Source of the DNA: Stutzerimonas degradans
GTDB taxonomy: Bacteria; Pseudomonadota; Gammaproteobacteria; Pseudomonadales; Pseudomonadaceae
Assembly: GCF_024448505.1 (NCBI RefSeq)
Contig: NZ_JAMOHV010000016.1
Location: forward strand, 1 to 64,000
Length of the DNA stretch: 64,000 nt
Reading direction: 5' to 3'
Part shown: piece by piece, positions 18,227-27,326 of the stretch
Position numbering within the stretch: the first letter of the stretch is position 1
How the letters are laid out: each line of letters opens with the position of its first letter
The notes under the pieces: model-generated
Told to the model about the DNA's origin: nothing
What the model saw: the letters and a program-made list of their open reading frames with translations, nothing else
The model's database searches: none
Translations under genes and position numbers: made by a program

Positions 18227-19405
18227 TTATCTCAATCGAAGCACAAAGCGCCGACTGGTTATAGCGCGAACAACAATAACGGCTAGAAAATATAAATAGA
18301 AATCGAACCCACCAAAGGAGTTCACAAAAGGAAATAAAAGTATTGAAAATAGAACAAGTCGTCGCACCCCTTCCCCCAAATAGCTGGACAGGCTATACAC
18401 AACCCCGTAACCCACCCCCAGTAGCATCATAAAAACAATGGAGAAATAACCAAATGCGAGATAACTTGTGCCCGCCATTGTGTAATACATACCATATCGA
18501 ATATCTGCGCTTGGCCCCCCAAAAATTTTACTTAGATGGGGTAGCACATGAACCGGCTCAAAGAAAAAACCGCGCAACTCAGAAAAAATCTTGGCAAATT
18601 CGAAGACACCATGCGACAAGTACTGATTCGCCTGTAAAAAAGGAAACAAATACATTAGCGCCTCAGGTTGTTTCATAAAGCTAGAAACGACTGGAGAGTA
18701 CGGAACAAACAGAGCATATCCCGCCTCACTTGAAACACGCAGAGCCGACGCCAAGTCAGACGTATCGCTCAATGAACCCAGCCGATATACAAAAAAAAGA
18801 CCTGAAGCGATGACGAATAATATCCCCAAAATCAAACTGCGCTTGAAATTAAGAAAGCCACCAAAAAGCACCATCAAGGCAAGAAGAACTCCTCCTCGGG
18901 ATCCGGAAGCCAGTATATCCAACAATATTAACAGAACCCCCCCACCCAAAAGCACCCTTTCCTTTAAGCTTTTCAACGTAGAAAAGCATGCAGAGCAAGA
19001 TACCAAAAAGAACGGCAAAGCCAGGGATCCTAAAAATGAAACAAAATTTGTACCTACCTCCCGAGCCTCTCGATAACTTTTTATCGAAAAAACACTCTCA
19101 ACCGGACGCAAATAAAACCTATCGATCCCTCTACAAGAAATGGCAACCAACATAGCAACGACAGCCACATAGTAAAGGCGCCGACTCAAAACCTCGCGAC
19201 TTATCATGACCGCCCTTACATCCAAATAAGCGGCGGTAGCAAGCAAAAACGCGTAAACCGCACAATAAGAGCAAAGAAAATACAGCAAAAAATAATAATC
19301 AAATAAATCCCACACCGGAGAAATCAACGGCGAAAACAAGCACACCAAAAATATGAGCCACGACAAAAAAACCGTAAAAACTAGCCCGCGATCAACCTTA
19401 AACAT
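18227..19405 (-). CDS. wzy: O-antigen polymerase, Wzy-like
   Basis: A 392-residue protein with ten or more predicted membrane segments (VFLSWLIFLVCLFSPLI, DYYFLLYFLCSYCAVYAFLL, FLGSLALPFFLVSC and others), a large loop around 265-320, and no soluble enzyme domain. Wzy proteins share little sequence; topology, low GC (about 42% in the part I counted) and location between the glycosyltransferases support the call. It would link O-units in the periplasm. Its start overlaps the upstream gene by eight bases. Confidence 0.75.
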   Translation of the reverse strand: MFKVDRGLVFTVFLSWLIFLVCLFSPLISPVWDLFDYYFLLYFLCSYCAVYAFLLATAAYLDVRAVMISREVLSRRLYYVAVVAMLVAISCRGIDRFYLRPVESVFSIKSYREAREVGTNFVSFLGSLALPFFLVSCSACFSTLKSLKERVLLGGGVLLILLDILASGSRGGVLLALMVLFGGFLNFKRSLILGILFVIASGLFFVYRLGSLSDTSDLASALRVSSEAGYALFVPYSPVVSSFMKQPEALMYLFPFLQANQYLSHGVFEFAKIFSELRGFFFEPVHVLPHLSKIFGGPSADIRYGMYYTMAGTSYLAFGYFSIVFMMLLGVGYGVVYSLSSYLGEGVRRLVLFSILLFPFVNSFGGFDFYLYFLAVIVVRAITSRRFVLRLR

Positions 19406-20288
19406 CGATTACATGCGCACCCAGCAAGCTCATTAGTTTTCGCACGCAGTTAAACTCCGGCGCACCGTTATCGAAGCAATAAATTTTAACGCCGTCTGAC
19501 CTCATTTTTACATACATAGACGCGGACGAAAAAAAAGAATACAACCCGACAAGCTCGTGCTTTTCAGAAAATTCCTCAAATGAACCTGATATACGTTTAG
19601 CCCAAGCGCAGCCCTCCAGCTTTTTGGAAATAGCACCGCTTCCAGCAGGATGCGGCTTAAAATAGAAATCATCATTACCTGCCGAAAATCGCGAAGCGAG
19701 ATAGCCGAACACGGACTCGCAATCGTACCCCCTGACAGCTTCCGAAGTACTATCCAAAAAAACAAAGGTGTTACGGCTAGCGGCGCGCGCGGTAGTCTTA
19801 GGAAGGCGCAACTGCACTATATTAGTTAACCCATTATCTGGAGGGAAAAATTCTGGACAAATGCAGTAATAAGAATAAATGCTGGCTTCTTTCAGCATAT
19901 CATAGTAACCAATAACACCTAGCTTCCTCCCTTCGCGCCTGAAGACCGGCCCGGAAATAAAGAAATACAGCCTGGCACGCCAAGACACAGGCGTTGCAGT
20001 ATTGTTGTAATAGGCTATACCGTCATCTAGGACTGAAACAGTCTGCGCAAAACGTATAAATAATGCACACCAAGGATTAAAGGGGTGAGCAACCACAACA
20101 TGCGAGCGTCTATCCAACAAAACCCTAAATAGAGCGACGATCCCCAATAAATACAATTTTACGGCAAACTTAACTCCCGGAAGATCACCAGCCCGACGGA
20201 CATCTATCAACACCGCATTATTGCTACGCGCGGCGACAAGCTTGCCTAATTCTCTATGCAAGCTTGTGACAGCCACTACATAAATCAT
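19398..20288 (-). CDS. Putative nonulosonate (pseudaminic acid) transferase, sialyltransferase-like
   Basis: A 296-residue protein with no confident named match. Three short motifs stand out: VLDDG (DDG at 88-90), FYFKPHP (HP at 213-214) and SFFSSAS (SS at 254-255). An (E/D)(E/D)G, an HP and an SS or ST motif in this order mark bacterial sialyltransferase families such as GT38 and GT52. It directly follows pseI and the other five pseudaminic acid genes and precedes wzy. I therefore infer transfer of CMP-pseudaminic acid to the O-unit. No signal peptide; a hydrophobic patch (VKLYLLGIVALFRVLL) may be a buried helix. Composition is AT-rich. Confidence 0.6.
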   Translation of the reverse strand: MIYVVAVTSLHRELGKLVAARSNNAVLIDVRRAGDLPGVKFAVKLYLLGIVALFRVLLDRRSHVVVAHPFNPWCALFIRFAQTVSVLDDGIAYYNNTATPVSWRARLYFFISGPVFRREGRKLGVIGYYDMLKEASIYSYYCICPEFFPPDNGLTNIVQLRLPKTTARAASRNTFVFLDSTSEAVRGYDCESVFGYLASRFSAGNDDFYFKPHPAGSGAISKKLEGCAWAKRISGSFEEFSEKHELVGLYSFFSSASMYVKMRSDGVKIYCFDNGAPEFNCVRKLMSLLGAHVIDV

Positions 20289-20317
20289 AACAACCCACCA
20301 ATAGCTTCAGAAAATTG

Positions 20318-21370
20318 TTAATCAACTAATACGTCTAATGTCACAGGCGTATTTTTTTCAATTTTACAAACGACCTTTTTCTGGAGAAGCTGATCGAATA
20401 GTTTAGGGGCCAATCCAAAACCAGGCCTTACGCTTTTAATGCTATCGGGCCCAATACTCTCTCCTTTCTCGAGATTTTTGACAAAATAAATTGACCGCCG
20501 AAACTTCACATTATCCTGTTCACTTGACTTACGCCCATAGTCCACATTGCCCAGAGCAGACCAAGCAGTCTTGCTGTCGCGGCACAGAGCAGCAAGCTCC
20601 GCCGGCTCCAGTGAGAAGCTATCGTCCGGGCCACCGCCGTTGCGGTCGAGAGTAAAGTGCTTCTCGATGATCGACGCACCGAGCACCACGCTGGCGATGG
20701 CGGTGGTGTTGTCCAAGGTGTGATCGGACAGGCCGGTCACCAAGCCGAACCGCTGCATCATGTCGGGGATAGTGCGTAAGTTGTAATCCTCGGCCGGAGC
20801 CGGGTAGCCGCTGACGCAGTGCAGGATGGCCAGCTCCTTGCAACCGCCTTCACGGGCCGCGTCGATGGCTTCCTGAATTTCTTCCGCATCGGCCATGCCA
20901 GTGGAGATGATCATCGGCTTGCCGGTGCTGGCCACGTACTTGATCAGCGGCAGATCGACGGCTTCGAAGGACGCGATCTTATAGGCCGGGGCATTGAGAT
21001 CTTCCAGCAGGTCCACCGCCGTGTTATCGAAGGGCGAGCTGAAGATGGTGATGCCGTGCTTACGGGCATGCTCGAAAAGTGGCTTGTGCCATTCCCAAGG
21101 CAGATGAGCTTCCTTATACAGCTGATAGAGGGTCTTTCCGTCCCAGAGGCCTCCGTGGATCCGGAACTCTTCAGAGTCGCAGTCCAACGTAATCGTATCG
21201 GCAGTATAGGTTTGCAATTTTACCGCATCAGCGCCGGCTTTCTTCGCCTCTTCGATGATCTTCAGAGCGGTTTCCAATCGGCCGTTATGGTTGGCGGAGA
21301 GCTCGGCAATGATGTAGGGTGGGTAGTCGAGACCGACATTTCGGTCAGCAATCGAAATTTTCTGGTTCAT
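20318..21370 (-). CDS. pseI: Pseudaminic acid synthase PseI
   Basis: A 350-residue NeuB-family enzyme that condenses the 6-deoxy-2,4-diacetamido-altrose made by PseG with phosphoenolpyruvate. The (beta/alpha)8 barrel opens YIIAELSANHNG, continues with GADAVKLQTYTADTITLD, IFSSPFD, ISTGMA, ILHCVSGYPAP, LSDHT and EKHFTLDR, and ends in an antifreeze-like SAF domain (SIYFVKNLEKGESI…). AELSANHNG and the PseI-type TADTITLD region favour PseI over NeuB or LegI, as does the pathway around it. The last 230 bases of the coding sequence are far lower in GC than the rest. Confidence 0.95.
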   Translation of the reverse strand: MNQKISIADRNVGLDYPPYIIAELSANHNGRLETALKIIEEAKKAGADAVKLQTYTADTITLDCDSEEFRIHGGLWDGKTLYQLYKEAHLPWEWHKPLFEHARKHGITIFSSPFDNTAVDLLEDLNAPAYKIASFEAVDLPLIKYVASTGKPMIISTGMADAEEIQEAIDAAREGGCKELAILHCVSGYPAPAEDYNLRTIPDMMQRFGLVTGLSDHTLDNTTAIASVVLGASIIEKHFTLDRNGGGPDDSFSLEPAELAALCRDSKTAWSALGNVDYGRKSSEQDNVKFRRSIYFVKNLEKGESIGPDSIKSVRPGFGLAPKLFDQLLQKKVVCKIEKNTPVTLDVLVD

Positions 21371-21380
21371 TAGCTTTATC

Positions 21381-21944
21381 TCAATTTCCGCTCAGTTTCA
21401 TGAGCTTTTGATACATGGATTCGCGCTGCTCTTTCCACTCGGACGAAAAAATACCCAATCGGTAAACATCAACGAAGGAGCCGTCGTGCATGTGCTGCTC
21501 GCGCAATATTCCTTCGGCCTTGAAGCCGAACTTCTGATGTAACTTGATCACAGGAGAGTTAAAAGCCAGTACTTCGCAGCAGAGTTTGTGCAGATTCAGA
21601 TTCGTGAATGCATATTCGAGCGCCAGAAACTCCATCCTACTGCCGGTTCCCTTGGGCGACTCTGGGGAAGCATAGAATGCCCATGAGGAGTTCTGATTGC
21701 TGTGGTCGATTCCAGTAAATGCAACGACGCCCAAGGGAGTGCCTTGCAATTCATACATGAAATACTGTTGATCGCTACGCCCTTGGATTCGCGCCCACCA
21801 CGCCAGATGTTCGCTGAGGCTGATTTCATGACGGGTATACATGTTTTGCCTAACACTTGGTGCGTTGCGCCAGGAAAGCATTAATTCAAGCTCGCTTGAA
21901 TCTATTGTTCTCAGCCTGCCAAATACAGACATTTCACTCGTCAT
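21381..21944 (-). CDS. pseH: PseH, UDP-4-amino-altrosamine N-acetyltransferase
   Basis: A 187-residue GNAT acetyltransferase. It starts with a RLRTIDSSELELMLSWRNAPSVRQNM region and shows a QPYFMYE-like strand (QQYFMYELQG), GTGSRMEFLALEYAF as the CoA loop and GFKAEGILREQ at the end. It acetylates the 4-amino group made by PseC using acetyl-CoA. The start overlaps the pseG stop by four bases, so translation is likely coupled. Confidence 0.92.
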   Translation of the reverse strand: MTSEMSVFGRLRTIDSSELELMLSWRNAPSVRQNMYTRHEISLSEHLAWWARIQGRSDQQYFMYELQGTPLGVVAFTGIDHSNQNSSWAFYASPESPKGTGSRMEFLALEYAFTNLNLHKLCCEVLAFNSPVIKLHQKFGFKAEGILREQHMHDGSFVDVYRLGIFSSEWKEQRESMYQKLMKLSGN

Positions 21945-23071
21945 TTCCTTCGGCCTTTTCCAAGTACAAAATCACTTACAAGCGCACAGCCCTGACCATC
22001 AGTTATTCTGCTGGCACTCTCTACGAGACGTCTTAAGCTCCCTTCGACACCAACCAGCTCGTTAATGAGATGATTGATCTGCATATTCAAGGGCGAGTCC
22101 GGTAGGAACATCCGAACCGCCCCCGCACGCTCAAGCAGCGCAGCTGCGTAACGCTGGTTCTCAGCAAGCACCATCATTGCAGTCGGGAGTCCCAGGCAAC
22201 AACGTTCCCACGAAGTTGCGCCCGCCGCACCGACCGCCAGGTCGCTATCGGCCATCAGGCGCGCCATATCGCTGACCCCAACCAGAACTTCGGTAGCCCA
22301 GGGCATGCTGAGCGCCTGTCGCTTTACTTCGTCAAGCCAAGGGGTAGTCGGGCCCATGATCACTGTGATTCGGCAATCGCTTGGGAGCGGACTCTCGCGA
22401 AGCGCATCCAGCACCCGGCCGGTAGCGTTGTCCTTGTCGACGCCGCCCATGGTGATCAACAGCTGACGCAACTGCGGCTTCACGCGGCGCTGCAGGCTGT
22501 AGGAACGCAGGGCAGCGAACTCCGGACGCAAAAGGGCATATCCCGAGCCGCACAGCACCTGACAGTCGCCAGGCACCCAAACACGGTAGTCCTCGCTCTG
22601 GCGACCGAACGTCTGGTCCAGAAGGAGGTCGCACGCATGCGGCCGATCGGCCAGGTCATCGATGACCATGAGTTTGCGATAGTACGGCTTGAGGGCCTGC
22701 TCCCAGCGAGCGTCTAGCGCGTAATGATCGACAATCAACCAATCGGGTTGCAGCTCGGCAAGGATCGGCGCGCAAGCTGCGACGTCTTCGGACTGGCTGG
22801 CACCGAGCCAATGGCCATGCGTAGGAGACTGCTCGCCACTCTCCTTGTCGCATCTGGACACGCCTGCACCCGACAGATCCGGACTGACAGCTAGCTCATG
22901 CACGGTGTAGCCCTTGCTGCGAATCAGACCAAGCAGGTTGCCGGGATGGGTCCGGCAGATGAATTCACAGCTGGCCCCGCCTGCTGTGAGCGCATCAGCC
23001 AGGGTCAGACAACGCATCACATGGCCCGTACCCATCTGCAGGGAAGCATCAGCGCGAAAGACGACTTTCAT
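21941..23071 (-). CDS. pseG: PseG, UDP-sugar hydrolase of pseudaminic acid synthesis
   Basis: A 376-residue GT-B-fold nucleotide-sugar hydrolase that cleaves UDP from the diacetamido sugar to release the free substrate for PseI. Motifs are RADASLQMGTGHVMRCL (glycine-rich loop with the conserved His), WLIVDHYALDARWE, MVIDDLADRPHACDLLLDQ, ITMGGVDKDNATG and AAGATSWERCCLGLP. It is slightly longer than the usual 340 or so because of an insertion near residues 70-95 (GAGVSRCDKESGEQS). It is followed by pseH with a four-base overlap. Confidence 0.95.
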   Translation of the reverse strand: MKVVFRADASLQMGTGHVMRCLTLADALTAGGASCEFICRTHPGNLLGLIRSKGYTVHELAVSPDLSGAGVSRCDKESGEQSPTHGHWLGASQSEDVAACAPILAELQPDWLIVDHYALDARWEQALKPYYRKLMVIDDLADRPHACDLLLDQTFGRQSEDYRVWVPGDCQVLCGSGYALLRPEFAALRSYSLQRRVKPQLRQLLITMGGVDKDNATGRVLDALRESPLPSDCRITVIMGPTTPWLDEVKRQALSMPWATEVLVGVSDMARLMADSDLAVGAAGATSWERCCLGLPTAMMVLAENQRYAAALLERAGAVRMFLPDSPLNMQINHLINELVGVEGSLRRLVESASRITDGQGCALVSDFVLGKGRRK

Positions 23072-23078
23072 CAGTACC

Positions 23079-23771
23079 TCAGCCTTCCCGCGTCATGGCT
23101 TTGAACAGCCATTCGGCACGCGCCCAGTCTTCGGGCGTATCGATGTCCTGCACGCGATGACGGGGCAGCAGTACGGGCAGTGCATTGGGGCTGAAGATCT
23201 GCTTGCCCTGTAGCCAGGCATCGGCACGCCCCCAATAGAACTGCCCGGCGTCGTGGAAGGCCTCTTCCAGATCCTGTGAGCGGGTATTGAAATGTTCTGG
23301 GTTGAACATTTCCACACGGCCTCGTTCATTGATTCGAATGGCGCGCTGGATGGGGAAGGCGTAGCTCGTCACCGAGAAGGCATAGTCGCAGTCGCCGCCT
23401 TGCAATACTTGCATACCCCGATTCAGATCTTCGGCAGTGACAAAAGGCGCCGTGGCATACAGGCAGCAGACCTGTCCGACCGTGCGCCCTTGTTGGGTGA
23501 ACCACTCGATGGCGTGACGGATCACCGGAATGGTGCCTGTATGGTCGTCGGACAGTTCGGCCGGGCGCATGAACGGTACATCAGCGCCATGCTGGCGGGC
23601 CACGTCGGCAATCTCCGCATCGTCGGTGGAGACGATGACCTGATCGAAGCATCGGCTCTGCAGCGCCGCCTCGATGGACCAGGCAATCATGGGCTTGCCG
23701 CAGAACAGCTTGATGTTCTTGCGCGGTATGCGCTTGCTGCCGCCACGGGCGGGAATGACCGCCAGCCTCAT
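23079..23771 (-). CDS. pseF: PseF, pseudaminic acid cytidylyltransferase
   Basis: A 230-residue CMP-sugar synthetase that activates pseudaminic acid with CTP. The N-terminal nucleotide-binding motif MRLAVIPARGGSKRIPRKNI is intact, followed by IVSTDDAEIADVARQHGA, LYATAPFVTAEDL and VQDIDTPEDWARAE. The ATG at 23769-23771 overlaps the pseC stop by four bases. A longer in-frame reading upstream lies inside pseC and is rejected. Confidence 0.95.
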   Translation of the reverse strand: MRLAVIPARGGSKRIPRKNIKLFCGKPMIAWSIEAALQSRCFDQVIVSTDDAEIADVARQHGADVPFMRPAELSDDHTGTIPVIRHAIEWFTQQGRTVGQVCCLYATAPFVTAEDLNRGMQVLQGGDCDYAFSVTSYAFPIQRAIRINERGRVEMFNPEHFNTRSQDLEEAFHDAGQFYWGRADAWLQGKQIFSPNALPVLLPRHRVQDIDTPEDWARAEWLFKAMTREG

Positions 23772-24928
23772 GCCGCGAGCGCCTTGCGTAGCGCGGCGAT
23801 GACTTCGTCCTGCTGCGCCTCGCTCATGGCCTGGAACATCGGCAGGCTGATCGCTTCGGCGTAATAGCGCTCCGCCTCGGGGAAATCGCCTGATCCAAAG
23901 CCCATGCGTTGGTAGTGGGGCTGGGTATGTACCGGGATGTAGTGCAGGTTCACGCCGATACCCAGCTCGCGCAGGGCCTCGAATACTTGGCGGTGGGTCT
24001 TGCCTATCTTGTCCAATTGCAGGCGGATCACGTACAGGTGCAGGCCAGAGTAGCTGTCGGGATGCTGCCAAGGCGTGGTGACCGGCAAGCCGGCCAGCAG
24101 ATCGTCATAGCGCCGCGCCAGTTGGTGGCGCCGCGCGACGTACTGGTCCAGACGCTCCATCTGGGTAACGCCCAGCGCAGCTTGCAGTTCGGTCATGCGG
24201 TAGTTGAAGCCGAGATCGATCTGCTGGTAATACCAGGGGCCATCACTTTCATGAGTCATCTGCGCCGGATCGCGGGTGATACCGTGACTGCGCAGCAACG
24301 CCATCTTGTTGGCCAGCTCGGCATCGTTGGTCAGCGCCATGCCGCCTTCTGCAGTGGTGATGATCTTGACGGGATGGAAGCTGAAGACGGTGATGTCGCT
24401 GTAGCGGCAGTTGCCGATGAACTCGTCACGGTACTTACCGCCGATGGCATGGGAGGCATCTTCGATGACCTTGAAGCCGTAGCGCTGAGCGAGAGCATGG
24501 ATGGCCTGCATGTCGCAGGGTTGACCGCACAGGTGCACCGCCACCACGACCTTGGGCAAGTTTCCATCGCGCTCGGCCTGCTCCAGCTTGCGCGCCAATG
24601 CTTGCGGGCAGAGGTTGTAGGTACGCGGGTCGATGTCCACGAAGTCCACCTGCGCGCCGCAGTATAGCCCGCAGTTGGCCGAGGCGACGAAGGTGACCGG
24701 CGTGGTCCAAAGCCAGTCACCCTGGCCAAGACCCAGTGCCAGGCAGGCGATGTGCAGTGCCGAGGTGGCACTGTTGACCGCGAGCGCGTGGTTCGCACCG
24801 ACATGCTGCGCCACAGCTTGTTCGAAGCGCGGCACCATCGGCCCCTGGGTGAGAAAATCGGATTGCAGTACGCCCACGACCGCATCGATGTCGGCCTGGG
24901 TGATGTCCTGGCGACCGTAAGGGATCAT
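23768..24928 (-). CDS. pseC: PseC, UDP-4-keto-sugar aminotransferase
   Basis: A 386-residue PLP-dependent DegT/DnrJ/EryC1 aminotransferase. It begins MIPYGRQDITQADIDAVVGV, binds PLP around VIEDASHAIGG, and has the Schiff-base lysine in SFHPVKIITTAEGG. It converts the PseB product to UDP-4-amino-4,6-dideoxy-N-acetyl-beta-L-altrosamine. It lies three bases after pseB on the same strand. Confidence 0.96.
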   Translation of the reverse strand: MIPYGRQDITQADIDAVVGVLQSDFLTQGPMVPRFEQAVAQHVGANHALAVNSATSALHIACLALGLGQGDWLWTTPVTFVASANCGLYCGAQVDFVDIDPRTYNLCPQALARKLEQAERDGNLPKVVVAVHLCGQPCDMQAIHALAQRYGFKVIEDASHAIGGKYRDEFIGNCRYSDITVFSFHPVKIITTAEGGMALTNDAELANKMALLRSHGITRDPAQMTHESDGPWYYQQIDLGFNYRMTELQAALGVTQMERLDQYVARRHQLARRYDDLLAGLPVTTPWQHPDSYSGLHLYVIRLQLDKIGKTHRQVFEALRELGIGVNLHYIPVHTQPHYQRMGFGSGDFPEAERYYAEAISLPMFQAMSEAQQDEVIAALRKALAA

Positions 24929-24931
24929 GGA

Positions 24932-25930
24932 TTAGATGCTCCCGATCTTTTCACGGTTGGTATCAATCCAGGCTTGCAATTCGGCGTCGCTCATCCACTC
25001 GGAGTTGTTGTCACTGGCGTAGATGAAGCCTTCCGGGACCCTCTTGCCGTCCTTGATGCGCTGCTCACAATTGCCCCAGTTGTTGATCGTGGGCAGAATC
25101 TTGAAGTGCTCCGGGTACTCATAGGTGTAGTAGGCGTCTTCGGCGCTGATCATCTGTTCATGCAGTTTTTCACCTGGGCGGATGCCGACAATTTCTTGGC
25201 GAGCTTCAGGCGCGACTACGCGAGCGAGGTCGGTGACCTTCATCGACGGGATTTTCTTAACGTAGATTTCTCCGCCTTCCATGTCTTCGAAAGCGTGCCA
25301 AACCAGCTCTACGCCTTCTTCCAGCGAAATCATGAAACGGGTCATACGCTCGTCAGTGATTGGCAGAACACCCTTATCCTTGATGGACATGAAGAACGGG
25401 ATCACCGAACCGCGTGAGCCCATCACGTTGCCATAGCGCACCACCGAGAAACGTGTGCCGTGTTCGCCGGAGTAGGAATTGCCGGCCACGAACAGCTTGT
25501 CGGAAGCCAACTTAGTGGCTCCGTAGAGGTTGATTGGACTACTGGCCTTGTCGGTAGAAAGCGCAACCACACCCTTTACGCCCTTGTCGATACAGGCATC
25601 AATGAGGTTCATGGCACCCATGACGTTGGTCTTGACGCACTCGAAGGGGTTGTACTCGGCGGTCGGCACGATCTTGGTGGCGGCGGCGTGCACCACATAA
25701 TCGACCCCATCGAGTGCCCGGTACAGACGTTCCTTGTCGCGTACGTCGCCAATGAAGAAGCGCACGCGCTTGTCACCCTCGAACTTCTTGGCCATGTCCC
25801 ATTGCTTCATCTCATCGCGGGAGAAGATGATGATTTTCTTGGGGTTGTACTTGGCCAAGGTCATCGGCACAAATGTATTGCCGAAGGAGCCGGTACCACC
25901 GGTGATAAGAATCGTTTTATTACTGAGCAT
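24932..25930 (-). CDS. pseB: PseB, inverting UDP-GlcNAc 4,6-dehydratase
   Basis: A 332-residue short-chain dehydrogenase. Motifs are LITGGTGSFGNTFV (NAD binding), FSRDEMKQWDMAKKF, ALSTDKASSPINLYGATK with the Tyr-x3-Lys, and RYGNVMGSRGSVIPFF. It performs the first step to pseudaminic acid, making the 4-keto-L-sugar with C5 inversion. Unlike the wbpM-like protein in this locus it has no membrane domain and keeps the catalytic Tyr. It starts the six-gene pse block. Confidence 0.96.
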   Translation of the reverse strand: MLSNKTILITGGTGSFGNTFVPMTLAKYNPKKIIIFSRDEMKQWDMAKKFEGDKRVRFFIGDVRDKERLYRALDGVDYVVHAAATKIVPTAEYNPFECVKTNVMGAMNLIDACIDKGVKGVVALSTDKASSPINLYGATKLASDKLFVAGNSYSGEHGTRFSVVRYGNVMGSRGSVIPFFMSIKDKGVLPITDERMTRFMISLEEGVELVWHAFEDMEGGEIYVKKIPSMKVTDLARVVAPEARQEIVGIRPGEKLHEQMISAEDAYYTYEYPEHFKILPTINNWGNCEQRIKDGKRVPEGFIYASDNNSEWMSDAELQAWIDTNREKIGSI

Positions 25931-25947
25931 TCAATGAGTTCCTTGAT

Positions 25948-27219
25948 TCAAACTTGATGCTTGGTTGTTTCGAGTTGGCGATAGTGAACAGGTGTCATAT
26001 AGAAAAAAGCCCAAACCTTCCATAACAGCATGAGCATAAAGGTGGTACATAGACCGAGCGGCACGGCCAATAGCGGCCAATGTAAAGAAAACAGCCAAGT
26101 TACCGGAATAAAACACAATAGGCTGGCGATATGGCTATAAATAATCGGCCGATCATGACCTTGAGCATATAGCCCATAGTGCGGCACCATACTGACGGCA
26201 TAAAGCAACGTAGCCACTAGAAGCCAGGGAAAAAGATTTTGATGCTCGATGTAAAGCGGTTTGTCGAGCCACTGCAGCAGTGGGCCGATCAATAGCAACG
26301 CGATCCCAGCAAAGACTGCGGCTAATACCAGTGTTTGTACAAGCAATCTGTACAAGCCTTGGCGAAAGGCTGTGACATTCTGCTGACTGTACGCGCTGAT
26401 CAAGCCAGGATAGCTGAAGGCAAATACCCCAGCATCCAGAAACGACATCAACGCACTGCTGAAGCCCATGAACAACACGTATGCACCCAGTATTTCGAGG
26501 CCAGCCAGCCACTCGAACCAGTAGCGGTCGAGAGTGAACACTCCACGAATGGCCAAGGTAGCGACCAATAGGGGGATGGCGATTTTCAGCCCGCTGCCAA
26601 TCCAATGCCAGTCAATCTGCCTACGCCAGCCCCCGATTTCCAGTCGGCTAATTCGATAGATGCCCAACAGTAGCGCGGCCAAGCCGCCGAGTGCCCAGGC
26701 ACCCAATACGAAATCCAAACTGCGCGAATCGGGCTCGATGAACATCAGTGCAGTCACTACAGCCGCCCAGGCTCCCGAGCGCAGGAACAGTACCAAGCTG
26801 GCCAGCAGTTGCTCAGAGATGGCAATCAGCAGACGGCCCAGTTCTTGGGTCAGGTGTTCAAGTATCAATAGGACGAAGAACCAACCCGCCAGGCTCCAGG
26901 GCAGCAGGCCCTCGAGAAAGATCAGGCTCAGCAGTGGCAGGAACACCGCATAGAGGACAGAGGAAAGTGCACCCTGCCCCTTGAGCAGGCTTCCCCACTC
27001 GCTACGCTCACGCTTGAGCAACTCACGCGTCGTGTAGCTATAAAAGTCAAAGCCCAGCAGATAGAGAGCATACCCGATGGTAACTACCAACAGACCATAA
27101 ATGCCGAGCTCGGCCGGCTCGAGAAAGCGGGCCAGGAAGAAGATCAGCAGGAACTTGCTAACCAGGGTCATCCCGCGCAAGGCCACATTGAGTAGGCGCT
27201 GAGAGTTAGATGCTGTCAT
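25948..27219 (-). CDS. wzx: O-antigen flippase, Wzx-like
   Basis: A 423-residue polytopic membrane protein of the MATE-like/oligosaccharide-flippase group, with about twelve hydrophobic segments (VSKFLLIFFLARFLEPAELG at the start, TIGYALYLLGFDFYSYTTRE, VLFMGFSSALMSFLDAGVF). ARFLEPAELGIYGLL matches the usual Wzx N-terminal helix-loop. It should move the lipid-linked O-unit across the inner membrane. The ATG at 27217-27219 follows AAGGTG and is preferred to a GTG three codons upstream. It ends 17 bases before pseB. Confidence 0.87.
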   Translation of the reverse strand: MTASNSQRLLNVALRGMTLVSKFLLIFFLARFLEPAELGIYGLLVVTIGYALYLLGFDFYSYTTRELLKRERSEWGSLLKGQGALSSVLYAVFLPLLSLIFLEGLLPWSLAGWFFVLLILEHLTQELGRLLIAISEQLLASLVLFLRSGAWAAVVTALMFIEPDSRSLDFVLGAWALGGLAALLLGIYRISRLEIGGWRRQIDWHWIGSGLKIAIPLLVATLAIRGVFTLDRYWFEWLAGLEILGAYVLFMGFSSALMSFLDAGVFAFSYPGLISAYSQQNVTAFRQGLYRLLVQTLVLAAVFAGIALLLIGPLLQWLDKPLYIEHQNLFPWLLVATLLYAVSMVPHYGLYAQGHDRPIIYSHIASLLCFIPVTWLFSLHWPLLAVPLGLCTTFMLMLLWKVWAFFYMTPVHYRQLETTKHQV

Positions 27220-27326
27220 CAAGCGCACCTTGGCCCCGCACTGAAGCGATGACTAATGCCGTAGGCCTTAACGCAGCTAAATGCGCCATGAATGGCGGCT
27301 CCGTACCTTGTGTATTGGCATGCTAT

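Noticed and set aside
23772..24071. Longer PseF start adding 100 residues
   Set aside because: The extension lies inside pseC in another frame; the ATG at 23769-23771 gives the correct MRLAVIPARGGSK start.
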